A stretch of DNA of 64,000 bases from Paraburkholderia sp. FT54 (GCF_031585635.1 NZ_CP134195.1:1-64000), one strand, 5' to 3'. Positions 1-8,930 are shown, counted from the stretch's first letter. Notes: generated from the sequence alone by a model not told the origin. A program made the numbers and translations.

Positions 1-636
1 TTCATCGCGTTGTCCGCATCGTCGCCATTCGTGCAGGGCGTCGATACCGGTTTTCATTCGGCACGACTGAATTCCGTGTTCGCGTTCCCGCTGTCGGGCC
101 GCGCGCCGTTCGTGCTGACGTGGGACAGCTTCGAGGAATATTTCTCGAAGATGGTCCACACCGGCGTAGTCAACAGCATGAAAGATTTCTACTGGGACAT
201 TCGGCCGAAGCCGGGTTTCGGCACGATCGAAGTGCGCGTGATGGATACGCCGCTGTCGGTGGATCGCGCGGCGGCGATTGCTTGCTACATCCAGACGCTT
301 GCCCGGCATCTGCTGCTCGACAAACCGATCACGCCGCAGGAAGACGACTACCTCGTCTACACCTTCAATCGTTTCGAAGCATGCCGCTTTGGTCTTGCCG
401 GCACCTGCATCAATCCGCAGACCGGCGAGCGCAAGACGATTTCCGAAGACATCCTCGAAACGCTGGATCGGATCGATCCGCACGCCGAAGCGTTGGGTTC
501 GGGCAATGCGCTTGCCGAAATCGGTGCGATCGCCCGCGGTCAGGTCAACGATGCGACATGGTTACGCGGGGTCGTCGAACGGGAAAAGTCCCTGCATGAA
601 GCCGTCAGGCAACAGTGTTTGCAGTGGCGCGCCTAG
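1..636 (+). CDS. Carboxylate-amine ligase, YbdK/GCS2 family (C-terminal part)
   Basis: The reading frame is open from the first base of the window, so the 5' end of the gene lies outside it; about 211 residues are visible. The sequence matches the C-terminal part of the YbdK/GCS2 family of ATP-dependent carboxylate-amine ligases, distant relatives of glutamate-cysteine ligase. Typical stretches are the HSARLNS segment, [20 protein letters not shown] (an acidic/basic active-site strand) and the helical C-terminus with NRFEACRFG. Family members show weak glutamate-cysteine ligase activity in vitro, but their physiological substrate is generally not known. The gene ends just before a strong factor-independent terminator, so it closes its transcription unit. 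Confidence 0.88.
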   Translation, partial: FIALSASSPFVQGVDTGFHSARLNSVFAFPLSGRAPFVLTWDSFEEYFSKMVHTGVVNSMKDFYWDIRPKPGFGTIEVRVMDTPLSVDRAAAIACYIQTLARHLLLDKPITPQEDDYLVYTFNRFEACRFGLAGTCINPQTGERKTISEDILETLDRIDPHAEALGSGNALAEIGAIARGQVNDATWLRGVVEREKSLHEAVRQQCLQWRA

Positions 637-671
637 GCCGGAGAAAGGATTGCTCGCCTCAAATCGTAAGG

Positions 672-697
672 AAACCCGCTTCGAGCGGGTTTTTTTT
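672..697 (+). terminator. Rho-independent terminator after the carboxylate-amine ligase gene
   Basis: A perfect 9-bp stem (AAACCCGCT / AGCGGGTTT) with a TCG loop is followed by a run of T, 35 bases after the stop codon of the ligase gene. Confidence 0.9.
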
Positions 698-1174
698 CAA
701 AAAATTAATTTCCAGCTCGGCAAGCCTTAGGTTTTTATAGCGTTAACGTATACAAACGTAGTAGTAGTTAACAAGCATTGCATCTGCCTGTGGACAACTG
801 AATAATTCCCTGCAAAGTCAATGCGCTGCGTAAACCATAAGTGCGCTGATCGAGGGTGCATCGGCGGCGGTATTCGAGGATAACTTCGGGACCGGCAGGC
901 CGGCCCTGGGTGTTTATCAAGAATCGGCGCACAAGCCATCCCTGAGTTTTCCCGTGGTTATCCACAGCTTGTGTTGGATAAGTTAGCTGTACGATTCGCC
1001 GCTCTCGCATAGAATGTCGTTTTCGCTGCTTTGCTTGCAAGGCGGTAAATTTTTGAGATAGTAGAAAACCGTCTTGTCGCAGTTGGGCGAGGCTACCCCA
1101 CACAGGCTACGGGCGCGGTCGGCAAGCAGTTCGCCGGCATCGTACGAAAGCTGTAAATAAACCAATCGAAGATT
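698..1174. other. Intergenic region with DnaA-box-like motifs
   Basis: About 480 bp without a credible gene, more A+T-rich than its surroundings. It holds one perfect DnaA box TTATCCACA (958-966, plus strand), one single-mismatch box TTGTCCACA on the minus strand (789-797), and two further GGATAA cores (878-883 and 976-981). The promoter of the downstream MarR gene must also lie here, but I cannot point to a convincing -35/-10 pair. Confidence 0.5.
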
Positions 1175-1813
1175 ATGAGCGAAGGCGTATACGGAGAACA
1201 GGCGACCGGGCGAGTGACCCACAGCCTATTGCGGTTGAGCACGGCAATGCGGAGCCAGGCTTGGGAATGGGCGGAAGGCGCTGGCCTGACGCCGACTCAA
1301 GGCGAAATTCTGGTCTTGCTGATGCAGCGCAAAGGCCCGATGCGTCTCGGCGAGATCGCCCGTGAAACGGCGCTCACCGCCGCGACGACCAGTGATGCAG
1401 TCAGCACGCTCGAGACCAAGGGTTTGGTCGAAAAGCGCCGCGCCCTCGACGACGGCCGCGCCCTCGCGGTCCGCCTGACGGCGCGTGGCCGTACGGCAGC
1501 GAAGCGCGCTGCGCAATGGCCAGACTTTCTGGCCAAGGCGGTCGGCACGCTGCGTGACGACGAGCAAGCCGTGTTCTATCGCACGCTGCTCAAGACTGTC
1601 CATCAGCTCGAAGCGCAAGGCACGATTCCGCCGCACCGCATGTGTCTGAGCTGCACGCACTTCGAGCCCAGCAAGAACCCGAAGAAGACGCCGCACCATT
1701 GCGCGTTGCTCGATATGAACATGTCGGATACGGATCTGCGCCTCGATTGCTCGGTGTATGAGACTGCCGACGTCGCCACCCAGAAGAAGACCTGGAAGAT
1801 CTTCGCCCAATAA
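1175..1813 (+). CDS. MarR-family regulator with C-terminal Cys/His-rich tail
   Basis: A 212-residue protein. Residues about 14-145 form a MarR-type winged-helix domain (LTPTQGEILVLLMQRKGPMR, then the recognition helix region ALTAATTSDAVSTLETKGLV and the wing KRRALDDGRALAVRLT). MarR proteins bind DNA as dimers and usually repress a neighbouring gene until a ligand or oxidant releases them. A tail of about 60 residues after the fold carries C157-x2-C160-x-H162, H174-H175-C176 and C192, which looks like a metal or redox centre; typical MarR proteins end near residue 150. The ATG at 1175 has only a weak Shine-Dalgarno sequence. The gene stands alone, 127 bp upstream of a glutamine amidotransferase. 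Target and ligand are unknown. Confidence 0.85.
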   Translation: MSEGVYGEQATGRVTHSLLRLSTAMRSQAWEWAEGAGLTPTQGEILVLLMQRKGPMRLGEIARETALTAATTSDAVSTLETKGLVEKRRALDDGRALAVRLTARGRTAAKRAAQWPDFLAKAVGTLRDDEQAVFYRTLLKTVHQLEAQGTIPPHRMCLSCTHFEPSKNPKKTPHHCALLDMNMSDTDLRLDCSVYETADVATQKKTWKIFAQ

Positions 1814-1940
1814 GGCGGCTTCTTCCGGGACAATCCGCTACACTGCCAAGCCGGCCTTGCCGGGCGGCTCTTGCCGCCTGTCAGCCGGCTGGTGCCGCGT
1901 GGCGGCAAGTCTTTAGTCAACCTGAAGGTGGGACAGGCCG

Positions 1941-2654
1941 ATGAATCGCGAAGTTCTGGCCATTCGCCACGTGCACTTCGAGGATCTGGGCAGTCTCGAG
2001 CTAGTGCTCGGCGAGCGCGGGCGTCCGGTCCGCTATCTCGATGTCGGCTTTGCTCGTATCGAGGCGCCGAATCCGGTCGCCGCATCGCTGATGGTGGTGC
2101 TCGGCGGCCCGATCAGCGCAACTGACGACGCGCTTTACCCCACGCTCGTGCCGCTGCTGTCCATGATCGAGAAACGCATCGCGGCCGGTTTGCCGACGCT
2201 CGGCATCTGCCTCGGCGCTCAATTGATCGCGCGTGCCCTTGGCGCCCGTGTCTATCCCGCGGGCCATACCGAACTCGGCTGGACGCCGCTGACGCTGACC
2301 GAAGCCGGTCGCGCGTCACCGGTCCGTCATCTGGATGGCGAGCGGACCTCCATGCTGCATTGGCATGGCGATACCTTCGATCTGCCCGACAACGCGACGC
2401 GTCTTGCGTCGACACCGGCGTGCGAAAACCAGGCGTTCGCCTGGGGCAATCATGTGCTGGGTCTGCAGTGTCATCCGGAGATTCGCACCGATCGCTTCGA
2501 GCCTTGGCTGATCGGCAACGCCGGTGAGCTCGTTGGCCACGGCATCGACGTGCGCCAGCTGCGGGCCGAGACCGCTCAGTTTGGGCCGGCGCTCGAAGCC
2601 GCCGCGTGCCGGATGTTCGGCGAGTGGCTCGACCAGGTCGACGCGAAACCCTGA
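1941..2654 (+). CDS. Class I glutamine amidotransferase (GMP-synthase-like)
   Basis: A 237-residue protein resembling the GATase1 half of GMP synthase and of stand-alone amidotransferases. The catalytic triad is visible: the nucleophile Cys90 in the elbow LGICLGAQ, and His178 and Glu180 in LQCHPEI. VVLGGPISATDD near residue 52 is the oxyanion strand. The family releases ammonia from glutamine for a partner synthetase, or acts on gamma-glutamyl substrates. No partner synthetase is adjacent, so the acceptor is unknown. The start at 1941 is preceded by a purine-rich AAGGTGGGA. Neighbouring genes are on the same strand but well spaced, so an operon is not evident. Confidence 0.87.
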   Translation: MNREVLAIRHVHFEDLGSLELVLGERGRPVRYLDVGFARIEAPNPVAASLMVVLGGPISATDDALYPTLVPLLSMIEKRIAAGLPTLGICLGAQLIARALGARVYPAGHTELGWTPLTLTEAGRASPVRHLDGERTSMLHWHGDTFDLPDNATRLASTPACENQAFAWGNHVLGLQCHPEIRTDRFEPWLIGNAGELVGHGIDVRQLRAETAQFGPALEAAACRMFGEWLDQVDAKP

Positions 2655-2728
2655 AAGGCCCCAGGCCAGCACTAAATCACTTGCGGTGCTATGCTCGATC
2701 GCTCTCGGGTTTCTACTGGGCGTAATCC

Positions 2729-3841
2729 ATGAGCGCGCTATTTTCTCCGCTCACGCTGCGTAGCGTGACGCTTCCTAATCGTATCGTCGTGTCGCCGATG
2801 TGCCAGTATTCCGCCGACCGTGGCGAGGCAACGGCGTGGCACATGATCCATCTCGGCAGCATGGCGTTATCCGGTGCCGGCATGCTGTTCATCGAAGCGA
2901 CCTCGGTCGAGCCGGACGGCCGCATCACACCCGGCGATCTCGGCTTGTGGGACGACGTCACCGAAGCCGCGCTCGTGCCTGTGCTGGCCGCGATCCGCAA
3001 GCACTCGCACATCAAGGTCACGATGCAGTTGTCGCACGCCGGGCGCAAGGCGTCGAGCCACGCGCCGTGGGAAGGCGGCCAGCTGATTCCGGTCTCGCAA
3101 GGTGGATGGCTGCCGCATGCGCCGTCCGCGTTGCCGCACAAGGCGGGGGAAGAGCCGCCGCTGGCGCTCGACACGCCTGCGCTGAACCGCATCCGCGAAG
3201 CATTCGCGGCCTCGGCTCGCCGTGCCGCGCGGCTCGGCGTCGACGGATTGGAAGTACACGCGGCACACGGCTATCTGCTGCATCAGTTCCTCTCGCCGAT
3301 CGCCAACCAGCGCGACGACGACTATGGCGGCTCGCTTGAAAACCGCATGCGCTTTCCGCTTGAAATCTTCGATATCGTGCGCGCCGCATTTCCCGCCGAC
3401 AAACCGGTCGGCGTGCGCGTCTCCGCAACCGACTGGGTCGAAGGCGGCTGGACTCTCGAAGACACGATCGCGTTCGCGCAGGAGCTGAAAAAGCGTGGCT
3501 GCGACTGGATCGACGTGTCGTCCGGCGGCGTCTCGCCGTTGCAGAAGATTCCGCTTGAACCGGGTTATCAGATTCCCTTTGCCAAGGCGGTCAAGGAAGC
3601 CACGGGCCTCACGACCATCGGCGTGGGCCTGATCACCGATCCGTTGCACGCCGAGCAGCTGATCGAAGACGGCGATGCCGATCTGATCGCGCTGGCTCGC
3701 GCGTTGCTGTACAACCCGCGTTGGCCGTGGCACGCCGCAGCGCAACTTGGCGCGACGGTCGAGGCGCCGCCGCAGTACTGGCGCTCGCAACCGCGCGAGC
3801 AAAAGGCACTGTTCGGCGACATTTCGTTCGGACAACGGTGA
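2729..3841 (+). CDS. NADH:flavin oxidoreductase, Old Yellow Enzyme family (YqjM/NamA class)
   Basis: A 370-residue FMN-dependent ene-reductase with a single TIM barrel. Diagnostic residues of the YqjM-like class are Cys25 in SPMCQYSA (flavin-modulating cysteine) and Tyr27. The substrate-anchoring pair appears as His177 and His180 in EVHAAHGYLLHQFLSP, and QLSHAGRK (about 100-107) lies near the flavin. These enzymes reduce activated C=C bonds of enals, enones, maleimides or nitro-compounds with NAD(P)H, often in electrophile detoxification. The length is normal for the class. The natural substrate cannot be inferred. The gene follows the amidotransferase by about 74 bp on the same strand. Confidence 0.9.
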   Translation: MSALFSPLTLRSVTLPNRIVVSPMCQYSADRGEATAWHMIHLGSMALSGAGMLFIEATSVEPDGRITPGDLGLWDDVTEAALVPVLAAIRKHSHIKVTMQLSHAGRKASSHAPWEGGQLIPVSQGGWLPHAPSALPHKAGEEPPLALDTPALNRIREAFAASARRAARLGVDGLEVHAAHGYLLHQFLSPIANQRDDDYGGSLENRMRFPLEIFDIVRAAFPADKPVGVRVSATDWVEGGWTLEDTIAFAQELKKRGCDWIDVSSGGVSPLQKIPLEPGYQIPFAKAVKEATGLTTIGVGLITDPLHAEQLIEDGDADLIALARALLYNPRWPWHAAAQLGATVEAPPQYWRSQPREQKALFGDISFGQR

Positions 3842-4059
3842 AGTTGGCAAGCCGTCGTCAGCGCGCGTCTTTTTGACGGTTGAACGAAGCCGTCTTCAGC
3901 GTGTAGGATGCCGGTTGTGGCGCACGTGCGTCGCAGGTCGACGCGGCGCTCGCAAGGCGCCGCGTTTGCTATCCGCGTCAGGAAAAAGCAGCGCGTCAGA
4001 CGCGGGCATTTCTTACGGCTGCCGAACTTCACCTCCAGTACTTCACAAGGATTCAGTCA

Positions 4060-4584
4060 ATGAGTTCACGCAGGATCGCCGTGCGCCGTTCGGGTGTGCA
4101 CGGCAAAGGCGTGTTCGCCCTCGAACCGATTGCGGCCGGCGAGCGGTTAATCGAATACAAGGGCGAGCGGATCTCCTGGAAAGAAGCGTTGCGCCGTCAT
4201 CCGCACAATCCGGCCGAGCCGAATCACACGTTCTATTTCGCACTCGATAGCGGCAAGGTCATCGACGGCAAAGTGGACGGCAATAGCGCGCGCTGGATCA
4301 ACCATTCCTGTGCGCCGAACTGCGAAGCCGAAGAAATCGACGGTCACGTATACGTGCACGCGTTGCGCGATATCGCTGAAGGCGAAGAAGTCTTTTACGA
4401 CTACGGCCTCGTGATCGACGCGCGTCAGACCAAGAAGCTCAAGAAGGAATATGAATGCCGTTGCGGCGCGCGCAAGTGCCGCGGCACGATGCTGGCGCCA
4501 CCGGAGAAGGAGAAGGGCGCAGCCAAGGCCGAGAAGTCGGCGAAGAAGGCCAAAACGTCGGTGAAGAAAACAAAGAAGAAATGA
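4060..4584 (+). CDS. SET-domain protein lysine methyltransferase-like protein
   Basis: A 174-residue protein made almost entirely of a SET domain with post-SET motif. Visible hallmarks are GVHGKGVFA (residues 12-20), the S-adenosylmethionine-binding NHSC (81-84) followed by APNC, the catalytic-tyrosine motif FYDYG (112-116), and the post-SET zinc cysteines 133, 135 and 140 in ECRCGARKCRG. The last 30 residues are a Lys/Ala/Glu-rich tail (AEKSAKKAKTSVKKTKKK), like histone H1-type tails. The SET family methylates lysine side chains of proteins. In bacteria the target may be a nucleoid or ribosomal protein, or a host histone; which applies here is unknown. The start at 4060 has a good ribosome-binding site (ACAAGGA). 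No secretion signal is seen. Confidence 0.9.
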   Translation: MSSRRIAVRRSGVHGKGVFALEPIAAGERLIEYKGERISWKEALRRHPHNPAEPNHTFYFALDSGKVIDGKVDGNSARWINHSCAPNCEAEEIDGHVYVHALRDIAEGEEVFYDYGLVIDARQTKKLKKEYECRCGARKCRGTMLAPPEKEKGAAKAEKSAKKAKTSVKKTKKK

Positions 4585-4651
4585 TCTGTGGGCTGCCTGA
4601 GTCGATCACGTTTTGTGAACGCGCCAGACAGCCTGTCGAGTAGTCAGACCG

Positions 4652-6154
4652 TTAGCTATCCACCGGCGCCGAGTGCGCCGATTTTTTTGCCGGCCGCGGC
4701 GGTTCGGCTTTCACTTCGCTCTGCACGGTGATCGGCACGAGCGGAATGCGCAGGATGAAACGTGCGCCCCCTTCCGGTGCGTCTTCGTAATGCACGCTGC
4801 CGCGATGCAGAACCATGATGTCGTGGACGATCGCGAGGCCGAGTCCGGCGCCGCCATCCACGCCGGCGTCGCTCTGACCGTCGCCGCGGAAGAACCGTTT
4901 GAACAGATCGACCTGCTGGTTGCGCGGCACGCCCGGCCCGTTGTCTTCGACGATGATCTCCGCCATGCGCAGTTCGTCGATGACGGTCTGCGATACCGTC
5001 ACCGTAATGCGGCCGCCGTCGAATCGCGATGGCGGCACGTACTTGAGCGCGTTATCCAGCAGATTGGCGATCACTTCGTGCAGCAGCACGGGATTGCCGC
5101 GCGCCATCAACGGATGGCCGTTGCTGGGGTCGTCAAGACGCTGGAAACCGAGATCGACGTGGAACGTCAACGCACGCGGCACCCATTCCGCGCCCGTGTC
5201 GAACGCGAGCGCGGCCATGTCCACATTGACGAAGCGAGCCGCCTGTTCGCCCGGCTCGGCGCGCGCGAGCGAGAGCAACTGATTCGACAGCCGCACCGCG
5301 CGATCGGCCGCGGCGCGCAGTTCACGCACGGCGGCCAGGGTTTGCTGCGGGTCGCGCGCGACGGCCGCCTGCTCCGCATGCAGCTTGACAGCGGTGAGCG
5401 GCGTGCGCAGTTGATGCGCGGCGTCGGCGATGAATTTGCGCTGGCCGTCGAGGGCAGTTTTCAGGCGACCGAGGAGGGCGTTCAGCGCGCCGGTGAGCGG
5501 CCGGATTTCGACAGGCACATACGTTTCGTCGACTGGTTCGAGCGACGTGTGGGTTTGCCGGTTCAGCGAGTCGGCGAGATCGGTGAGCGGATTGAGCTGC
5601 TGATTGACTACGCGCCACACGATCACCCAGCCCGCCAGCAGCAGCAACAACAGCGGCATCATGATCGCGACCAGAAACTCGGCGGCGATGCGAAACCGGT
5701 GATGCACCGGTTGACCCACTTCGACGACGATCGGATTGCCCGTCGGTTGATCGACGCGGACTTGCGCGACCCGCACCGTCACGCCTTGATGTTGCGTCTC
5801 GAATACGTACGCGTAATGCATGCGTCGCACGCTCGTGCCTTGCAACGGAAGGTTGTGGTCGCCGGCGATTTCCGTTTCACCGGTGCTGATCCGGTAGACA
5901 AGGTGCTCAACCGGGTCCGAGAACATGGCCTGCGCGAGCGGCGGCACCGTGATGCGCGCATTCGGGCCGGCAATCTGGATCTGTTTGGAGATTGCGGTGG
6001 CGAGATCGGCGAGCGAACGGTCGACCACGTGCTGCGTGTATTGCCACGCCAGCCAGTAAGCGATCAGGCCGCTCATGAGCGCGAGCAGCGAAAGGGGAGC
6101 AGCGAGGCGCCGCAGCAGCGTGCGGCGCAGACTATTGGCGGCCGGCTGGGGCAT
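4652..6154 (-). CDS. Sensor histidine kinase (TctE/QseC-like)
   Basis: A 500-residue membrane kinase. TM1 is at about 20-38, followed by a periplasmic sensor region of about 120 residues, TM2 at about 158-180 and a HAMP linker. The HisKA dimerisation domain carries phospho-acceptor His247 in ADAAHQLRTPLTAV, and the HATPase domain shows N-box NLLDNALKY, G1 VEDNGPGVP and G2 GAGLGLAIV. It would autophosphorylate and pass phosphate to the response regulator encoded just upstream on the same strand. I chose the ATG at 6154 (MPQPAANS) because the upstream in-frame extension to 6265 is not kinase-like, though it cannot be excluded. The signal is unknown; TctE relatives sense tricarboxylates. Confidence 0.9.
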   Translation of the reverse strand: MPQPAANSLRRTLLRRLAAPLSLLALMSGLIAYWLAWQYTQHVVDRSLADLATAISKQIQIAGPNARITVPPLAQAMFSDPVEHLVYRISTGETEIAGDHNLPLQGTSVRRMHYAYVFETQHQGVTVRVAQVRVDQPTGNPIVVEVGQPVHHRFRIAAEFLVAIMMPLLLLLLAGWVIVWRVVNQQLNPLTDLADSLNRQTHTSLEPVDETYVPVEIRPLTGALNALLGRLKTALDGQRKFIADAAHQLRTPLTAVKLHAEQAAVARDPQQTLAAVRELRAAADRAVRLSNQLLSLARAEPGEQAARFVNVDMAALAFDTGAEWVPRALTFHVDLGFQRLDDPSNGHPLMARGNPVLLHEVIANLLDNALKYVPPSRFDGGRITVTVSQTVIDELRMAEIIVEDNGPGVPRNQQVDLFKRFFRGDGQSDAGVDGGAGLGLAIVHDIMVLHRGSVHYEDAPEGGARFILRIPLVPITVQSEVKAEPPRPAKKSAHSAPVDS

Positions 6155-6288
6155 GATCGAACGCGCGGGAAAGAAGCACACGGCGCAAGCACCGCGAAAT
6201 TCCGCCGGATGCCGGCGAAGTGCGCACCGAGTGCGCGGCGCCGGCCCGGCGCTGTCGGGCCGCAATGTAGCGTGCGGCCTTCACGCGA

Positions 6289-6975
6289 TTATGCGGCCTG
6301 ACGGATTTCCTGCAACAGATAACCGAAGCCGCGCACCGTGACGATTTCGACACGGCAGTTTTCGAGCTTTTTACGCACCCGGTGCACATAGACCTCGATC
6401 GCGGTGTCGCCGAGATCGCCGCCGAAATGCGTCAGATGGTCTTGCAGCTGCGCCTTGCTGACCACGCGGCCATGACGCAGCAGCAGCATTTCGAGCACCG
6501 CGAATTCACGCGGCGAGAGTTCGAGCGGCTTGTCGTCATTGAAGATGCGGCGATCGACGCCCGACAGGCGCACACCGCCCAGCGACACTTCGGGGCGCGG
6601 CATATCGCCGTGCGGACCGCTGCGGCGCATGACCGCGCGGATGCGCGCTTCGAGCTCGGTGGGTTCGAACGGCTTCAGCATGTAGTCGTCGGCGCCGGAA
6701 TTCAGGCCTTGCACGCGGTCGTTCAGCTCGTCGCGCGCGGTGAGGATGATCACCGGCGTATGACGATTGCTCTGACGGAAGCGCGAGAGCAGCGTCATGC
6801 CGTCGATGCCGGGCAAGCCCAGATCGAGGATCACCAGCTCATGGCGATTTTGCGTGAGGGCCTGTTCGGCGAAAATGCCGTCGTGGACCATGTCGACGGT
6901 GAAGCCGGCTTGTTCGAGACTGCTTTGGATGCCGCGTGCGATGGGGCGGTCATCTTCGATCAGAAGGAGTCGCAT
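6289..6975 (-). CDS. OmpR/PhoB-family response regulator (TctD/QseB-like)
   Basis: A 228-residue two-domain regulator. The receiver domain (1-118) has the acidic pocket EDD at 7-9, phospho-acceptor Asp51 in LVILDLGLPGIDG, and the Thr/Lys switch residues in ILTARDE and YMLKPF. The C-terminal winged helix (about 130-225) matches the OmpR/PhoB DNA-binding domain (ELSPREFAVLEMLLLRHGRV; YVHRVRKKLEN). It is the partner of the kinase that follows it on the minus strand and would be expressed first in the operon. About 240 bp separate it from the divergent small gene at 7217, so its promoter lies in that gap. Confidence 0.92.
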   Translation of the reverse strand: MRLLLIEDDRPIARGIQSSLEQAGFTVDMVHDGIFAEQALTQNRHELVILDLGLPGIDGMTLLSRFRQSNRHTPVIILTARDELNDRVQGLNSGADDYMLKPFEPTELEARIRAVMRRSGPHGDMPRPEVSLGGVRLSGVDRRIFNDDKPLELSPREFAVLEMLLLRHGRVVSKAQLQDHLTHFGGDLGDTAIEVYVHRVRKKLENCRVEIVTVRGFGYLLQEIRQAA

Positions 6976-7216
6976 GGATTTCGCTCAAGTACAATGGGTT
7001 AAGGCGTTTGGGCAAGTGGTTCGCCGGGGCGCCTGCTGCGCAGGCAACCTGCGGCATGGCCGTGCCGAATTGGCACGAAGCGGCCACGAAGCAGGCATCG
7101 AGCTGCCTTGAAGCGCCTTACCAGGCGCCCCCAGACCTGTCGCATCGCGCCAGTCCCCCGAGGAGGCAAGAAAACTTGGGATGGCCCGGCGTTTTCTCGA
7201 GAGCGATCACGACCTC

Positions 7217-7441
7217 ATGTCCGAGATAAGCATTCACGAACTGGAAGCCGCAATCAACTTCTGGCGCGCCCGCTCACCTTCGAGCGGCGACGAACTCGTT
7301 CTGTGCAAGGAGGCAAGCGCGCTCTCCAAGCCGTATGCGCTAATGATTGTACAGCGTCAGCACACGCTCTCACCGGATCGGTTAGACGGGATTGCCAGGC
7401 AAGCGTGGGAATCTTACGTTCGCCTTAAGAATAGCCTGTAG
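7217..7441 (+). CDS. Small conserved protein, DUF3717-like
   Basis: A 74-residue protein beginning MSEISIHELEAAINFWRA. It is a short mostly helical protein without signal peptide, membrane segment or catalytic motif. I recognise it as resembling the DUF3717 family found in Burkholderiaceae; its function is not known. I prefer the ATG at 7217 over an in-frame ATG at 7181, because the first 12 residues of the longer form look unlike the rest. The gene is divergent from the two-component system. Confidence 0.6.
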   Translation: MSEISIHELEAAINFWRARSPSSGDELVLCKEASALSKPYALMIVQRQHTLSPDRLDGIARQAWESYVRLKNSL

Positions 7442-7544
7442 AACTGAAGGTTTGGACAAGGGATTACCTGCATTACCCTTTCATTTCCGCTGAATTATTC
7501 AATTTACAGCGTATAAACACGCTGAAGCGACTAGCACGTTTGTA

Positions 7545-7835
7545 TTACGCGGTAATACTATCGATAAACTTCGCCAATTTGATGTCGCGTTCTGTCAAGC
7601 CGCCGGCTTCATGCGTGGACAGCGTGATCTCCACCTTGTTGTACACGTTGAACCATTCCGGGTGGTGATCCATTTCCTGCGCCTTGATCGCCACGCGCGT
7701 CATGAAGCCGAATGCTTCGTTGAAGTCGGCGAACTTGAACTGGCGCTGGATCGCGTCGCGGCCCGTCGCGGCCTGCCAGCCATGCAAGCCGGCGATCTGC
7801 GCGGCGCGTTCTTCGGAAGTCAGTTTGTGAATCAT
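7545..7835 (-). CDS. phhB: 4a-hydroxytetrahydrobiopterin dehydratase (pterin-4a-carbinolamine dehydratase)
   Basis: A 96-residue protein with the PCD/DCoH fold. The active-site signature is visible as the paired histidines in [17 protein letters not shown], with [10 protein letters not shown] upstream and a third His in [13 protein letters not shown]. It dehydrates the 4a-carbinolamine pterin made by phenylalanine hydroxylase so that the cofactor can be recycled. It lies about 100 bp downstream of phhA on the same strand, the classical phhAB arrangement. The ATG at 7835 has an AGAGGT ribosome-binding site; an upstream in-frame extension to 7886 is rich in Arg/Ser and unlike the family. Confidence 0.93.
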   Translation of the reverse strand: MIHKLTSEERAAQIAGLHGWQAATGRDAIQRQFKFADFNEAFGFMTRVAIKAQEMDHHPEWFNVYNKVEITLSTHEAGGLTERDIKLAKFIDSITA

Positions 7836-7937
7836 GGTGCTACCTCTTCGATCTGAACTGGCACGCCGGTGGGCGTGCGCACCCACTATTTTTTCACGGA
7901 TGCGGCCCGCCCGCAGCCGGTCGGTCAGCCTTGTTTC

Positions 7938-8828
7938 TCAGATATCGCCGTCGGCCAGCCAGCCTTCCCGCGAGCCGCGCGTGATGACGCGATCGTGCTC
8001 GAGGACGTCGCCGGCCGCGAACGCCGGCTCGGCTGTGAGTCTGGCCAGCAGCGGCGCGAAATCGGTTTGCGTCACGTTGAACAGTTGCGCGAAGTCGTCG
8101 ATGACGAAGTAGGTTTTCTGAAACGTGTCGATGCGGTAGCGCGTGCGCATCACGCGCTCAAGATTGAAGCTGAGGCGGTTCGGCGCGGCGCTTTGCTGGC
8201 TGTAGAGCGTTTCGCCCTTGCTCGACACGATGCCCGCGCCGTAAATCTTCACACCGTTCGGACTCGCCGCGTCGCGGATCAGGCCGAACTCCACTGTGTA
8301 CCAATAGAGCCGCGCGAGCAGCGGCAGGGCGCCGGCGTCGTTGGCGGCGAGCGCGGCGCGGCCGTACGCGTGCATGTAGTCCGCGAATACCGGGTTGATC
8401 AGCAGGGGCACGTGGCCGAACAGATCGTGAAAACAGTCCGGCTCCTGCAGATAGTCGAGCTGATCCGGCCGGCGCATCCACCACGTCACGGGAAAGCGGC
8501 GATTTGCCAGATGCTCGAAGAAGACTTGATCCGGCACGAGGCCCGGCACGGCGACGATCTGCCAGCCGGTGGCGGGCGTGAGCTTCGCGTTGATCTCGTC
8601 GAACGCTGGCACGCGGTCGGCCGGCATGCGGATGGTTTCGATGCCGGCCAGAAACTCGTCACATACTCGCCCTTTGAGCAGCGCCGTCTGGCGCGCGTAG
8701 AGCTGTTGCCATACCGCGTGGTCGACCGTGCCGTAGCGTTCGGTCGGTTGATCGATGGTGAAATCGGCGCGGGTTTCGAGGCCGGCGTCGAATTGCTCTT
8801 TCAGTTTGGCGGTATTGGCGGTGGACAT
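7938..8828 (-). CDS. phhA: Phenylalanine 4-monooxygenase (phenylalanine hydroxylase)
   Basis: A 296-residue monomer-type bacterial aromatic amino acid hydroxylase that converts L-phenylalanine to L-tyrosine using O2 and tetrahydropterin. The non-haem iron ligands are visible: His134 and His139 in CFHDLFGHVP, and Glu180 in YWYTVEFGL. WWMRRPDQLDYLQEPD just before the first histidine is the family signature for pterin and substrate binding. The length fits enzymes lacking the eukaryotic regulatory domain. I chose the ATG at 8828 (MSTANTAKLKEQFDAG); the upstream extension is not conserved-looking. It is followed by phhB and is divergent from an Lrp/AsnC regulator, which suggests aromatic amino acid-responsive control. 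Confidence 0.96.
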   Translation of the reverse strand: MSTANTAKLKEQFDAGLETRADFTIDQPTERYGTVDHAVWQQLYARQTALLKGRVCDEFLAGIETIRMPADRVPAFDEINAKLTPATGWQIVAVPGLVPDQVFFEHLANRRFPVTWWMRRPDQLDYLQEPDCFHDLFGHVPLLINPVFADYMHAYGRAALAANDAGALPLLARLYWYTVEFGLIRDAASPNGVKIYGAGIVSSKGETLYSQQSAAPNRLSFNLERVMRTRYRIDTFQKTYFVIDDFAQLFNVTQTDFAPLLARLTAEPAFAAGDVLEHDRVITRGSREGWLADGDI

Positions 8829-8930
8829 GATGCTGCGCTCTACGGAGACGGCCGACAAAAAATTGGTGATGCAAGTGTAGAGCGGCATGCGCGCGGAAAG
8901 GGCGCAAGAGTGGCGGTTTGTGGCCTTGAT

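Noticed and set aside
698..1174. The possibility that this DnaA-box region is oriC.
   Set aside because: Only one exact and one near-exact box are present, there is no clear A+T-rich unwinding element, and dnaA/dnaN/rpmH are not adjacent. oriC in this group usually lies next to those genes.
6155..6265. An N-terminal extension of the sensor kinase from an in-frame ATG at 6265.
   Set aside because: The extra 37 residues are Arg/Pro/Cys-rich and precede an otherwise typical kinase N-terminus, so they are more likely untranslated.
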